Shown piece by piece: positions 17,284-25,744 of a DNA stretch of 35,670 bases. The position numbers were made by a program, and so were the translations under genes. The stretch lies in contig DEBC01000119.1 of the NCBI GenBank assembly GCA_002348365.1, positions 79,028 through 114,697 on the forward strand. The letters run 5' to 3'. Below the pieces are notes generated by a model. The model made no database searches and was not told where the DNA came from. It was given only the letters and a program-made list of their open reading frames with translations. The stretch comes from Alphaproteobacteria bacterium UBA2966. Its GTDB lineage: Bacteria; Pseudomonadota; Alphaproteobacteria; UBA2966. How positions within the stretch are numbered: the stretch's first letter is position 1; each line of letters starts with the position of its first letter.

Positions 17284-17352
17284 ATGGGATTGATTGAACA
17301 AGGACGAACCGCATCAGAGGGATGTAACTGTTTAGTGGGAGATAACAAATGA
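17284..17352 (+). CDS. Putative 22-codon leader ORF coupled to ftsZ
   Basis: In the ftsA-ftsZ gap an ATG at 17284 follows a near-ideal AAGGAG (17271-17276) with 7-nt spacing. It opens a 22-codon frame (beginning MGLIEQGRTASEGCN and ending VGDNK) that stops at TGA 17350-17352. That stop forms an ATGA overlap with the ftsZ start, the same junction type used throughout this operon. The ftsZ ribosome-binding site (GGGAG, 17338-17342) lies inside it. I do not recognise the peptide. The ORF could be a translated leader that sets ftsZ translation, or a chance frame. It is too short to judge by codon use. Confidence 0.4.
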   Translation: MGLIEQGRTASEGCNCLVGDNK

Positions 17353-19118
17353 CCATCAAACTAAGTATGCCCGAAGTCACCGAGCTGAAACCGCGCATCA
17401 CGGTCATCGGCGTCGGTGGCGCCGGCGGAAACGCCGTCAACAACATGATTAGTTCCCAGCTTGAGGGAATTGACTTCGTTGCTGCTAACACGGATGCCCA
17501 GGCCTTGAGCCACGCGTTGACGGAACGCCGTATTCAACTGGGAATTAACGCGACGCAGGGGCTTGGCGCCGGATCGCGGCCCGAAATTGGTCGGGAAGCT
17601 GCCGTCGAAGCCCACGACGAGATCATGGATCACATCCAGAACAGCCATATGGTGTTCATCACGGCTGGAATGGGAGGCGGCACGGGAACGGGCGCCGCTC
17701 CGGTGATTGCAAAATCCACGCGCGAACAGGGAATCCTGACCGTTGGGGTCGTCACCAAGCCATTCCACTTCGAGGGCGCGCGGCGCATGGACATCGCCGA
17801 GGCTGGGATCGAGGAACTGCAGAACTATGTGGACACCTTGATCATCATCCCGAATCAGAATCTATTCCGTGTCGCCAATGAGGAAACGACGTTTGCCCAC
17901 GCTTTCAGGATGGCGGATGAGGTGCTGTCGCAGGGGGTGCGGGGTGTTACAGACCTGATGGTCATGCCTGGACTTATCAACCTCGACTTCGCGGACGTTA
18001 GGTCGGTGATGCGCGAGATGGGCAAGGCCATGATGGGAACCGGTGAGGCCGAAGGCGACAATCGATCGATCGAAGCCGCCGAGGCCGCGATTTCCAATCC
18101 CCTGTTGGAAGACGTTTCCATGAAGGGAGCGACAGGCCTGCTCATCAACGTCACTGGCGGGCCGGATATGACATTGATGGAAGTCGACGAAGCAGCCAAT
18201 CGGGTGCGCGAAGAAGTCGACACTCATGCCAGCATCATCTTCGGTACGAGCCTCGATCCTGAACTTGAAGGGCGTGTGCGTGTTTCCATCATCGCCACCG
18301 GTATCGAGTCTGACGCCATCGCCGCACCACCGCCGCTTCCCATGCCGCGCCTTCAGGTCGTGGGAGGAGTGAACACGCAGCCGACTGTCAGCGAAACACA
18401 CGAAGATGCTGCAGCTCCCGGCCCGGCTGCCGAGAGGGTGCCGTCTCCGCAAGTGTCGATGGAGGCCGAAGGTCCCATCGCCGATGCGGTGACAACTGAG
18501 CAAACCATGCCCCTGGAAATGGGTGAACCGGCAGCCTCAACATCTCCTTCGACAACAGCGCCACCCGAAATTGTGGCCAAGGCGGATGAGGAAGAAGCGG
18601 TAATGGAGGCCAAAATCGGCGAACTGGTGAGTGCCCTCTCGGAATCCGAAGAGACGGCGAGCGCTGATTCCGATGGGGCAGGACCGGCCGGCACGCAGGA
18701 TGTTCCTGAGCCCGCTGACATCCCTCCTCCAGCGGATGCGTTCATTCCGCCAATACCGATGGAGGCCCAGTCCCGGACACCCCAAGCGGAACGTCCGGAA
18801 CCCTTTGCCGAAGCCGCCATGACGAATGGGGCTCGGACCACGTCTAACCGATCGGGTTCACCGAGCTTGTTGGAACGGATGACCGGGACGGGAAGGGCGA
18901 AGAAGCAAAGGGAGGTCGCGGAACCAGCGGCACCCGCGCCAAGCGCTCCAACTGCAACCAAACCTGACGCCCCGGCACCGAGCCCGGTTCCCGCTCCGGC
19001 TGCAGAGGCGACCGCGCCGGCGATGCCACAGGTAGAGCCGAGTGATCGGCTCGCACCGCCGCGCCCGGACGAGGATCTGCTGGACATTCCGGCCTTTCTC
19101 CGGCGTCAGGCAAACTGA
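17349..19118 (+). CDS. ftsZ: Cell division GTPase FtsZ
   Basis: FtsZ is the tubulin homologue that forms the Z-ring. The 589-residue product has the N-terminal GTPase domain (VIGVGGAGGNAVNNM, ANTDAQAL, the tubulin signature GGGTGTG at residues 109-115, and NQNLFRVANEETTF). The activation domain reaches about residue 320, then comes a Pro/Ala/Glu-rich linker of roughly 250 residues. It ends in the conserved peptide LDIPAFLRRQAN that binds FtsA and other partners. The long linker is common in Alphaproteobacteria. GGGAG lies 6 nt before the ATG. Unlike its neighbours, the gene is separated from ftsA by 119 bp, which allows independent control. Confidence 0.97.
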   Translation: MTIKLSMPEVTELKPRITVIGVGGAGGNAVNNMISSQLEGIDFVAANTDAQALSHALTERRIQLGINATQGLGAGSRPEIGREAAVEAHDEIMDHIQNSHMVFITAGMGGGTGTGAAPVIAKSTREQGILTVGVVTKPFHFEGARRMDIAEAGIEELQNYVDTLIIIPNQNLFRVANEETTFAHAFRMADEVLSQGVRGVTDLMVMPGLINLDFADVRSVMREMGKAMMGTGEAEGDNRSIEAAEAAISNPLLEDVSMKGATGLLINVTGGPDMTLMEVDEAANRVREEVDTHASIIFGTSLDPELEGRVRVSIIATGIESDAIAAPPPLPMPRLQVVGGVNTQPTVSETHEDAAAPGPAAERVPSPQVSMEAEGPIADAVTTEQTMPLEMGEPAASTSPSTTAPPEIVAKADEEEAVMEAKIGELVSALSESEETASADSDGAGPAGTQDVPEPADIPPPADAFIPPIPMEAQSRTPQAERPEPFAEAAMTNGARTTSNRSGSPSLLERMTGTGRAKKQREVAEPAAPAPSAPTATKPDAPAPSPVPAPAAEATAPAMPQVEPSDRLAPPRPDEDLLDIPAFLRRQAN

Positions 19119-19146
19119 AGCCAAAGAAGTGATCGGACAATAAAAT

Positions 19147-19180
19147 CCCGCCGCACACCTCAGGACGAGGGTGCGGCGGG
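19147..19180. terminator. Strong GC-rich hairpin after ftsZ
   Basis: CCCGCCGCAC (19147-19156) pairs perfectly with GTGCGGCGGG (19171-19180), and an inner CCTC/GAGG pair extends the stem. It starts 29 nt after the ftsZ stop, as expected for the terminator of the dcw operon. The plus strand has no T-run after it. On the minus strand the stem is followed by ATTTTATT, so as an intrinsic terminator it would work better on antisense transcripts. Confidence 0.55.
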
Positions 19181-19189
19181 AGGATGCAA

Positions 19190-19208
19190 CACTCTGAAAT
19201 AAAGAGTG
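19190..19208 (+). terminator. Second small hairpin after ftsZ
   Basis: CACTCT (19190-19195) pairs with AGAGTG (19203-19208) across a 7-nt loop, followed by ATTTGTC. It lies 9 nt after the stronger hairpin and may act with it to end the ftsZ transcript. The stem is short. Confidence 0.3.
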
Positions 19209-19356
19209 ATTTGTCGAGATTCTCCGGGAATTGTTACAAAGCCGCCAAGGAGTTCTTGGTCGTCATTTAGTTGCTCATCCGTGTGCGGGAAGGTCGGGTC
19301 TGGATCTTCGTATTATCACCGTCACATGGCGAGCATAGTAGGAAGTGAGGCCCAGC

Positions 19357-20319
19357 GTGGAATCCGTTCAATTGGCCGCCAACGTTGCAATGTGTCAGCA
19401 AACCCTAAAACACCGCATTAGTTGTACCGGAGTCGGACTTCATTCGGGCAAGCGGGTGGCGATGACACTGCAGCCGGCGCCACCGGGAACCGGGGTCGTG
19501 TTCCAGCGCACAGACCTCTCCGAGGACGAGGGATTTATTCCCGCGTTGTGGGATCGCGTGTGCGACACCACGCTCTGCAGCACGATCGCGAACGATCACG
19601 GTGCGCGGGTTGCGACGGTGGAACACCTGATGGCGGCTCTGGCAGGCTGTGAAGTCGACAACGTTCTTGTCGAGCTCGACAGTGCGGAAGTTCCCATTAT
19701 GGATGGAAGCGCGGCACCGTTCGTCTTCCTGATCGAATGTGCCGGCTTGGTTCAACAAGATGCGGCACGGCGGGTCATCAGGATATTGAAAACGGTTTCT
19801 GTCGAGGATGATGACAAGCTGGTGAAACTGTCACCAGGCAACGGCCTGTCCGTGAGTCTTGAGATCGACTTTGAGAATCCTCATGTCGCACGTCAAACCC
19901 ATCGCTTTGATATCAGCGGCTTGATCTTCAAAGACGAATTGTGTCGTGCACGAACATTCGGATTCGAAACGGATATCGAAGAAATGCGGAACCGTGGGCT
20001 CGCACGTGGTGGTTCGCTTCAGAACGCGATCGTGGTGGGCGAGCACGGCGTAATCAATGAAGGCGGGTTGAGGTACGACGACGAGTTCATTCGTCACAAG
20101 GCATTGGACGCCGTCGGAGACCTGTACCTGGCGGGTGCGCCCATCATGGGAGCCTACCAAGGCGTCCGTTCCGGGCACGGATTGAACAATGGCTTGCTTC
20201 GGACCTTGTTCGCCGATCTTGATGCTTGGGAAATGGTCGAGATCTCGACCGAGGGCGATGAGCGAATCGTCTCCGATTGGAAACAATTCCAATCCTCCCC
20301 CATTGCGGCGATCGCCTAG
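19357..20319 (+). CDS. lpxC: UDP-3-O-acyl-N-acetylglucosamine deacetylase LpxC
   Basis: LpxC is the zinc-dependent deacetylase that catalyses the committed step of lipid A synthesis. From GTG 19357 (behind GAGG at 19347-19350) the product has 320 residues. Zinc ligands are visible as His90 in VEHLMAAL, and His247 and Asp251 in RHKALDAVGDL. The general-acid His274 lies in SGHGLNNGL. TGVGLHSG near the N-terminus and MDGSAAPFVFLI are also typical. ATG 19390 is possible but leaves a short N-terminus and has no ribosome-binding site. Hairpins before it and a 242-bp gap after it suggest a separate transcription unit from ftsZ. Confidence 0.95.
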   Translation: MESVQLAANVAMCQQTLKHRISCTGVGLHSGKRVAMTLQPAPPGTGVVFQRTDLSEDEGFIPALWDRVCDTTLCSTIANDHGARVATVEHLMAALAGCEVDNVLVELDSAEVPIMDGSAAPFVFLIECAGLVQQDAARRVIRILKTVSVEDDDKLVKLSPGNGLSVSLEIDFENPHVARQTHRFDISGLIFKDELCRARTFGFETDIEEMRNRGLARGGSLQNAIVVGEHGVINEGGLRYDDEFIRHKALDAVGDLYLAGAPIMGAYQGVRSGHGLNNGLLRTLFADLDAWEMVEISTEGDERIVSDWKQFQSSPIAAIA

Positions 20320-20561
20320 AGCGGAGCGTGGCTCGATCGGGCCGCTTAATTCCGACCTGGTATTATCTGACCCTGTTTGACCAGACGGACGGCGTAGAGG
20401 GACCACTCGTGCTGTAGAAGTGCGTGCCCCGCGTGACAACCGTTTACGGCATGCCACAATTTTGCCTATTGCCTCGTGCTATGAATGCGGTCTCCGCGCT
20501 ATAAGATGCTGGAGGAGCCTTCGACACCACATGCTCGTTCGCAAAACGCATTGATCTGGAC
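20320..20561. other. Intergenic region lpxC-bamD
   Basis: No gene is visible in this 242-bp stretch. Right after lpxC a small imperfect stem (AGCGG with CCGCT, enclosing GAGC-GTG-GCTC) could be a weak terminator. TATAAG at 20500-20505 could be a -10 element for bamD, but no good -35 lies at the right distance. GGAGGAG at 20511-20517 does not serve the bamD start. Confidence 0.35.
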
Positions 20562-21425
20562 ATGGAATACGTTCAAAGCCGTTGGCAGATGTTTGTGAAG
20601 TGGTATCGGCAGTGGGTCGCACACTGCCGCTTAATGGTGCCGATGGTAATTGCCGGTGGCCTGCTTCTGTCTGCGTGCGCTTCCGATGAGGAAGTGTATG
20701 TCGAACGTCCGGTAGATGAACTCTACAACAGCGCCATGGACCTGTTGCTGGACGGAAGCTTCACCGCTGCTGCGGAAGAATTTGACGAGGTTGAACGTCA
20801 GCACCCCTACTCGGTGTGGGCGACGAAAGCGCAGCTGATGGCGGCTTTCTCCTACTACCAGACCAACCAGTACGATCAGGCGATCCTCTCTGCCAGCCGG
20901 TTCATTCAACTGCATCCCAATCACATTGATGCGCCCTACGCCTTTTATCTGGTGGCGATTAGTTACTACGAGCAAATCACCGATGTGGGACGGGATCAGC
21001 GTGTCACGGAACAGGCCCTGGCTGCGCTGAGCGAACTTTCCAGGCGATATCCGGACACCGAATACGCACGGGACGCTCGGCTGAAGATTGAGCTTGCCCG
21101 CGACCATCTTGCGGGAAAGGAAATGGAGATCGGAAGGTTTTATCTGGCGGAAGGGAATTTTGTTTCCGCCATTAACCGGTTTCGTATCGTGATCGAAGAG
21201 TATCAGACAACGACCCATGCACCGGAGGCTCTGCACCGGCTGGCTGAGGCATATCTCGCGCTCGGCGTAACGGATGAAGCCCAAACGGCGGCGGCGGTCC
21301 TCGGACACAACTATCCGGGCAGCGATTGGTACCAGGACTCCTACAACCTGCTGACTGGCCGCGATCTGCGTCCTCAGGAGGCGGAAGGATCCTGGATCAC
21401 CCAAGCCTGGAGGTCGGTGTTCTAG
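20562..21425 (+). CDS. bamD: Outer membrane assembly lipoprotein BamD
   Basis: BamD (ComL/YfiO) is the essential lipoprotein of the BAM complex that inserts beta-barrel proteins in the outer membrane. The 287-residue product has a lipoprotein signal ending in the lipobox LLLSAC with the acylated Cys at residue 39. TPR-type helices follow (for example ELYNSAMDLLLDGSFTAAAEEF, YALYxA-like repeats and PEALHRLAEAYLALG). The N-terminal region before the hydrophobic core is long for such a signal. ATG 20589 or 20634 could be the true start, and none has a clear ribosome-binding site. It is followed 11 bp later by recN. Confidence 0.9.
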   Translation: MEYVQSRWQMFVKWYRQWVAHCRLMVPMVIAGGLLLSACASDEEVYVERPVDELYNSAMDLLLDGSFTAAAEEFDEVERQHPYSVWATKAQLMAAFSYYQTNQYDQAILSASRFIQLHPNHIDAPYAFYLVAISYYEQITDVGRDQRVTEQALAALSELSRRYPDTEYARDARLKIELARDHLAGKEMEIGRFYLAEGNFVSAINRFRIVIEEYQTTTHAPEALHRLAEAYLALGVTDEAQTAAAVLGHNYPGSDWYQDSYNLLTGRDLRPQEAEGSWITQAWRSVF

Positions 21426-21436
21426 CGCGCCGCACG

Positions 21437-23107
21437 ATGCTCACAGGACTGTCCATTAGGGATTTCGTTCTCATCGAGCGTCTCGACCTCGAGCTTGAAC
21501 CTGGACTTTGCGTGCTGACCGGCGAAACCGGAGCGGGGAAATCGATACTCCTCGATGCTCTTGGCCTGTGTTTGGGTGATCGTGCTTCCTCAGGGCTGGT
21601 TCGGCGCGGCATGCAGCAGGCGGATGTGACTGCGGTATTCGACCTTCCGGCCAGCCACGCCATTCAGGAGTTGCTGGAAGATCATGGCTTGGGCGAGGCC
21701 GAAGAACTGATTCTGCGCCGCGTCGTCACGTCGGAGGGCAGAAGCCGTGCCTACGCCAACGACCGACCTGTCAGTGCGGCATTCTTGCGTGACCTGGGAA
21801 TGGCGATTGTCGAGGTGCAGGGACAGCATGATCTGGCAGTTCTGCTCGATCCATCCAATCATCGTTATCTTCTCGATCAATATGCCGGTCTGGAAGTCGA
21901 TCTGGCCAAGGTCACGACGGCTTTCGACGCTTTGCATGCGGCGCGCCGATCCCTCGACGATGCGCGCGGGGAGTTGGAGCGTGCCCGGGCCGACGAGGAA
22001 TTTCTGCGGCACGTTGTTGAGGAAATGGCGGCGCTGGATCCGCAGTCGGATGAAGAGGACGCGCTCGCAGCCGAACGAAGTCTGCTGATGCACGCAGAGC
22101 GCCTCTCGGATTCGTTGTCGGAGGCACTGGTCTCGCTGACCTCCGAGGACGGTGCACAGACTGGATTACGTCGCGCTGAACGATCTCTGGAACGGTCCAT
22201 GGACAACGCGGCGGGTCGATTTGATGAGGTTCTCTCCACGCTTCAACGCGCTGGCGTGGAAACCATGGAGGCCGTGGCACTTCTCGAGGAACTCAGCCGC
22301 GAGCTGATCGGAGATCCGGCCCGTCTGGCGGTGGTCGAGGAGCGCCTGTTCGATTTGCGCGCGCTTGCCCGGAAGCACAATACGACTGTTTCGGCACTCC
22401 CGGCGTTGCAGCAGGAATTCGCTGAACGCCTCGCGAAGATTGATTCCGGCGAAAACGAGTTGAGCGAGCTTTCCCGCGAGGTAACGGCATGTCGCTCGGC
22501 GTATGAGGACTCGGCCGCGAATTTGAGTGATAAGCGGCGTGCCAGCGCCGAGACATTCGACAAAGCGGTCAATGCGGAGCTTCCTCCTTTGAAGCTGGGT
22601 GACGCGGTTGTCGAAACCAGTGTTGAGACTCTCCCGGAGGATCGGTGGGGACGCGACGGGATGGACCGTGTGGCATTTCAGGTTACCACCGGTCCCGGCC
22701 AACGGATGGGTCCTTTGTCCAAAGTCGCGTCGGGAGGTGAACTCAGCAGGATCATGTTGGCGTTGAAGGTTGTGCTATCCCAAACGCGTGGTTCCCGGAC
22801 GTTGATATTCGACGAAGTCGACCGCGGCATCGGCGGCGCCACGGCTGATGCGGTGGGCGCGCGCTTGGAACAACTCGCACACGACGCACAGGTTCTGGTT
22901 GTAACGCATTCTCCCCAAGTGGCCGCGCGCGGAAACCATCATTGGCTGATCAGCAAATCGACCAACGATGAACGGGCCAAGACAACCGTCGATCGGTTGG
23001 ACGCGGAAACCCGGCGCGAAGAATTGGCACGCATGTTGGCCGGGGCTCGAATCACGGACGAGGCCCGTGCCGCGGCTGATAGTCTGATCGCGGAGCAGGC
23101 TTCGTGA
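21437..23107 (+). CDS. recN: DNA repair protein RecN
   Basis: RecN is an SMC-like ATPase that holds broken DNA for double-strand break repair. The 556-residue product has the Walker A motif GETGAGKS at residues 29-36, a long central coiled coil (about residues 150-360, rich in Glu, Arg and Ala) and the ABC signature SKVASGGELSRIMLALK. The Walker B motif is TLIFDEVDRGIGG, followed by VVTHSPQVAARG. ATG 21437 is the first start that gives the conserved N-terminus LTGLSIRDFVLIERLDLEL; the open frame to 21326 lies inside bamD. It ends in a GTGA overlap with ligA. Confidence 0.95.
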   Translation: MLTGLSIRDFVLIERLDLELEPGLCVLTGETGAGKSILLDALGLCLGDRASSGLVRRGMQQADVTAVFDLPASHAIQELLEDHGLGEAEELILRRVVTSEGRSRAYANDRPVSAAFLRDLGMAIVEVQGQHDLAVLLDPSNHRYLLDQYAGLEVDLAKVTTAFDALHAARRSLDDARGELERARADEEFLRHVVEEMAALDPQSDEEDALAAERSLLMHAERLSDSLSEALVSLTSEDGAQTGLRRAERSLERSMDNAAGRFDEVLSTLQRAGVETMEAVALLEELSRELIGDPARLAVVEERLFDLRALARKHNTTVSALPALQQEFAERLAKIDSGENELSELSREVTACRSAYEDSAANLSDKRRASAETFDKAVNAELPPLKLGDAVVETSVETLPEDRWGRDGMDRVAFQVTTGPGQRMGPLSKVASGGELSRIMLALKVVLSQTRGSRTLIFDEVDRGIGGATADAVGARLEQLAHDAQVLVVTHSPQVAARGNHHWLISKSTNDERAKTTVDRLDAETRREELARMLAGARITDEARAAADSLIAEQAS

Positions 23108-25224
23108 GCGAACTCGACGAGATGCCGGCAGACGGCGTTGATCCAGCCGACCTTTCGAATGAAGAAGCTGCGCGCGAACTAGCGCGCTTGGCCCAGGAGA
23201 TAGCCGAGCACGACCGGAATTATCATCAACTTGATGCGCCGACGATCAGCGATGCGGACTATGACGCCCTCCGGCGGCGGAACCAGGCCATCGAAGCGCG
23301 ATTTCCCGACCTGATACGTGCCGATAGCCCCTCGCGTCAGGTTGGCGCTGCGCCTGCTCAAGGCTTTCGCAAGGTGCGGCATGCACTGCCGATGTTGTCC
23401 CTCGACAACGCATTCGATGACGATGACGTGGCCGAATTCTATGGGCGCGTGGAGCGCTTTCTCGGACTTGAAGCCGGTACCAGGATCGACATTGTCGCCG
23501 AGCCCAAGATCGATGGTCTATCGGCGGCACTGTTATACGAAAACGGGACACTGGTTCGCGGGGCAACCCGGGGTGACGGCGAGACGGGGGAGGATGTCAC
23601 GAATAACCTGCGCGTGACGGGCGACGTACCTCACAGTTTGACCGGCAGCGATTATCCGGAACGCCTCGAAATTCGCGGCGAAGTCTATATGCGCCGCGAT
23701 GACTTTTTTGCCCTGAATGAGGCACAGGAGACGGCGGAAAAGCAGGTCTTCGCTAATCCGCGCAATGCGGCGGCCGGCAGCCTTCGTCAGCTGGATTTCG
23801 AAGTGACCATGACACGGCCGATTCGATTCTTCGGATATGCGTGGGGAGAGACCTCCGAGCCGCTCGCCGACAGCCTCTGGAGTGCGCGGGAAAGACTCTC
23901 GGGGTGGGGGTTCACGCTAAACGAGCCCGCCAGATTGTGCGGTTCCCTGAACGATGTCCTGAGCCATTATCGCCATCTGGAGGAGTCGCGCGTGTCCCTG
24001 CCGTTCGATATCGATGGCGTCGTCTACAAGGTTGACCGGCTCGACTGGCAGACGCGCCTCGGCATGGTGAGTCGCGCACCCCGATGGGCCGTGGCCCATA
24101 AGTTTCCAGCGGAGAAGGCGCAGACCGTTCTCAAGGAAATCGATATTCAGGTCGGCCGGACCGGTACGCTGACGCCCGTCGCCCGGCTCGAACCCGTGAC
24201 AGTGGGCGGAGTCGTGGTCAGCAACGCGACACTCCACAACGAGGATGAAATCGAACGAAAGGACGTTCGGGCAAGGGATACCGTGGTGGTTCAGCGGGCT
24301 GGAGATGTGATTCCGCAAATCGTCGAGGTAGTCATGGACCGGCGCCCGAAAGGGGCCAGGCGGTTCAAGTTTCCTGATGTGTGCCCCGAATGCGGCAGTG
24401 CCGCACTTCGGGAACAAGACGAAGCGGCGCGCCGTTGCACGGGTGGATTGATCTGCCCGGCCCAGGCTGTGGAACGCCTGCGACATTTCGTGAGTCGGAA
24501 CGCATTCAATATCGAAGGTCTGGGAGAGAAGCAGATTCTGGCGTTCTGGCAGGAAGGACTCGTCAAGGAGCCGGCTGATCTCTTCACGCTTTCCCGCCGC
24601 AACAACGACGAAGGAGGCATTGACCCGCCGCTTCACGAGTGGGAGGGGTGGGGGCAAACGTCTGTCCGGAATCTCTTCGCGGCCATCGACCTTCGACGCG
24701 ACATCGGATTCGACCGCTTTCTGTATGCTCTCGGCATTCGGCACGTCGGCCAGGCCACCGCGCGTTTGCTGTCACGGCACTACGAAACTCTGGACTCATT
24801 CCTGGACGCCATGGAGGCGGCCCGTGACCGTGACGCTCAGGCGTTCAGCGATCTCGTTGACATCGACGGCATTGGACCCAAGGTCGCGGATATCATCGTC
24901 GAGTTCTTCGCAGAGCCGCACAACCTGACCGCTGTTGAGGATCTGCGCAGGGAAGTGCGTGTACAAGACGCCGAGCCCGTCGAGAGTGAATCGGTGATAG
25001 CCGGCAAAACCGTTGTGTTCACGGGAACTTTGGAGACGGTGACGCGCGCAGAGGCAAAAGCGAAGGCCGAGGCTCTCGGCGCGAAGGTCGCGGGATCGGT
25101 AAGTGCCAAGACCGATTTTGTCGTTGCCGGTCCGGGTGCGGGTTCCAAGTTGAAGAAGGCGGAAGAACTGAATTTGACTGTGCTCAGCGAAGCGGATTGG
25201 TTCAACCTGATCGGCGCCGCGTGA
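23104..25224 (+). CDS. ligA: NAD-dependent DNA ligase LigA
   Basis: LigA is the essential replicative DNA ligase that uses NAD. The 706-residue product shows the Ia and adenylation domains with the AMP-accepting lysine in KIDG (Lys135), then the OB fold. A four-cysteine zinc finger follows (Cys427, Cys430, Cys445, Cys451), then helix-hairpin-helix repeats (GIRHVGQATARLL, DIDGIGPKVADIIVEFF) and a C-terminal BRCT domain (GKTVVFTGTLETVTRAEAKA). The GTG start at 23104 overlaps the recN stop and has GGAG 8 nt upstream. A slightly long N-terminal tail precedes the AARELARLAQEI helix. Confidence 0.96.
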   Translation: MSELDEMPADGVDPADLSNEEAARELARLAQEIAEHDRNYHQLDAPTISDADYDALRRRNQAIEARFPDLIRADSPSRQVGAAPAQGFRKVRHALPMLSLDNAFDDDDVAEFYGRVERFLGLEAGTRIDIVAEPKIDGLSAALLYENGTLVRGATRGDGETGEDVTNNLRVTGDVPHSLTGSDYPERLEIRGEVYMRRDDFFALNEAQETAEKQVFANPRNAAAGSLRQLDFEVTMTRPIRFFGYAWGETSEPLADSLWSARERLSGWGFTLNEPARLCGSLNDVLSHYRHLEESRVSLPFDIDGVVYKVDRLDWQTRLGMVSRAPRWAVAHKFPAEKAQTVLKEIDIQVGRTGTLTPVARLEPVTVGGVVVSNATLHNEDEIERKDVRARDTVVVQRAGDVIPQIVEVVMDRRPKGARRFKFPDVCPECGSAALREQDEAARRCTGGLICPAQAVERLRHFVSRNAFNIEGLGEKQILAFWQEGLVKEPADLFTLSRRNNDEGGIDPPLHEWEGWGQTSVRNLFAAIDLRRDIGFDRFLYALGIRHVGQATARLLSRHYETLDSFLDAMEAARDRDAQAFSDLVDIDGIGPKVADIIVEFFAEPHNLTAVEDLRREVRVQDAEPVESESVIAGKTVVFTGTLETVTRAEAKAKAEALGAKVAGSVSAKTDFVVAGPGAGSKLKKAEELNLTVLSEADWFNLIGAA

Positions 25225-25267
25225 CGTTCGGCAGATAGGGATTCCTCCGATCACAGATTCAGACTCC

Positions 25268-25729
25268 ATGGATAGCAGTGGCGCCGACGTTCGCTTCCCG
25301 CCACCTATCATATATGCGGTGTTTTGTGCCATTGGCCTGGCGCTCGATTCCTTCTAGATTGTCACGACACTCGATTGGTCATTTGCTCCGATTTCCGGCT
25401 GGGCCTTGATGGTCGTGACCGTACTCTTGATGGTGGTTTGCGTTGTCTACATGCACCGGGCGCAAACAACTGTGCGACCCGACAGGCCCTCGAACGCGAT
25501 TGTGTCCGACGGGCCGTTTGCGCTTTCACGCAACCCCATCTATGTCGCCTGGCTGATCCTCTACGTTGGAATTGCACTGGCCTGGGGTGATGCCTGGACA
25601 CTTCTGATGGCCGTTCCGTGTGCGGTCGTCATTCACCGTTATGCCGTTCTGCGTGAAGAGCGGTATCTGACGGACAGGTTCGGTGCGGCTTATACCGACT
25701 ATCAGGCTCGTGTCCGCCGGTATCTGTGA
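25268..25729 (+). pseudogene. Isoprenylcysteine methyltransferase-like membrane protein, interrupted by an amber codon
   Basis: The frame from ATG 25268 gives a hydrophobic start (PPPIIYAVFCAIGLALDSF), then a TAG at 25355-25357, then continues in the same frame to 25729. The rest is the core of a small ICMT/PEMT-like integral membrane methyltransferase: a TM segment, RPDRPSNAIVSDGPFALSRNPIYV, another TM pair, and EERYLTDRFGAAYTDYQARVRRYL. The pieces join without any frameshift, so one substitution (for example CAG or TGG to TAG) explains the break. A shortened 107-residue protein could restart at TTG 25406 or ATG 25409. Sequencing error or stop-codon readthrough remain possible. It lies 43 bp after ligA and converges on the aminopeptidase gene. 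Confidence 0.7.
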
Positions 25730-25744
25730 AATCACGAAGGCGCG

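Noticed and set aside
18353..19087. Minus-strand open frame of 244 codons opposite the ftsZ linker
   Set aside because: It is a Gly/Ser/Ala-rich mirror of the Pro/Ala-rich FtsZ linker codons, with no independent evidence.
19245..19259. CCAAG-gagtt-CTTGG inverted repeat before lpxC
   Set aside because: Only 5 bp arms; expected by chance at this length and no other copy noticed nearby.
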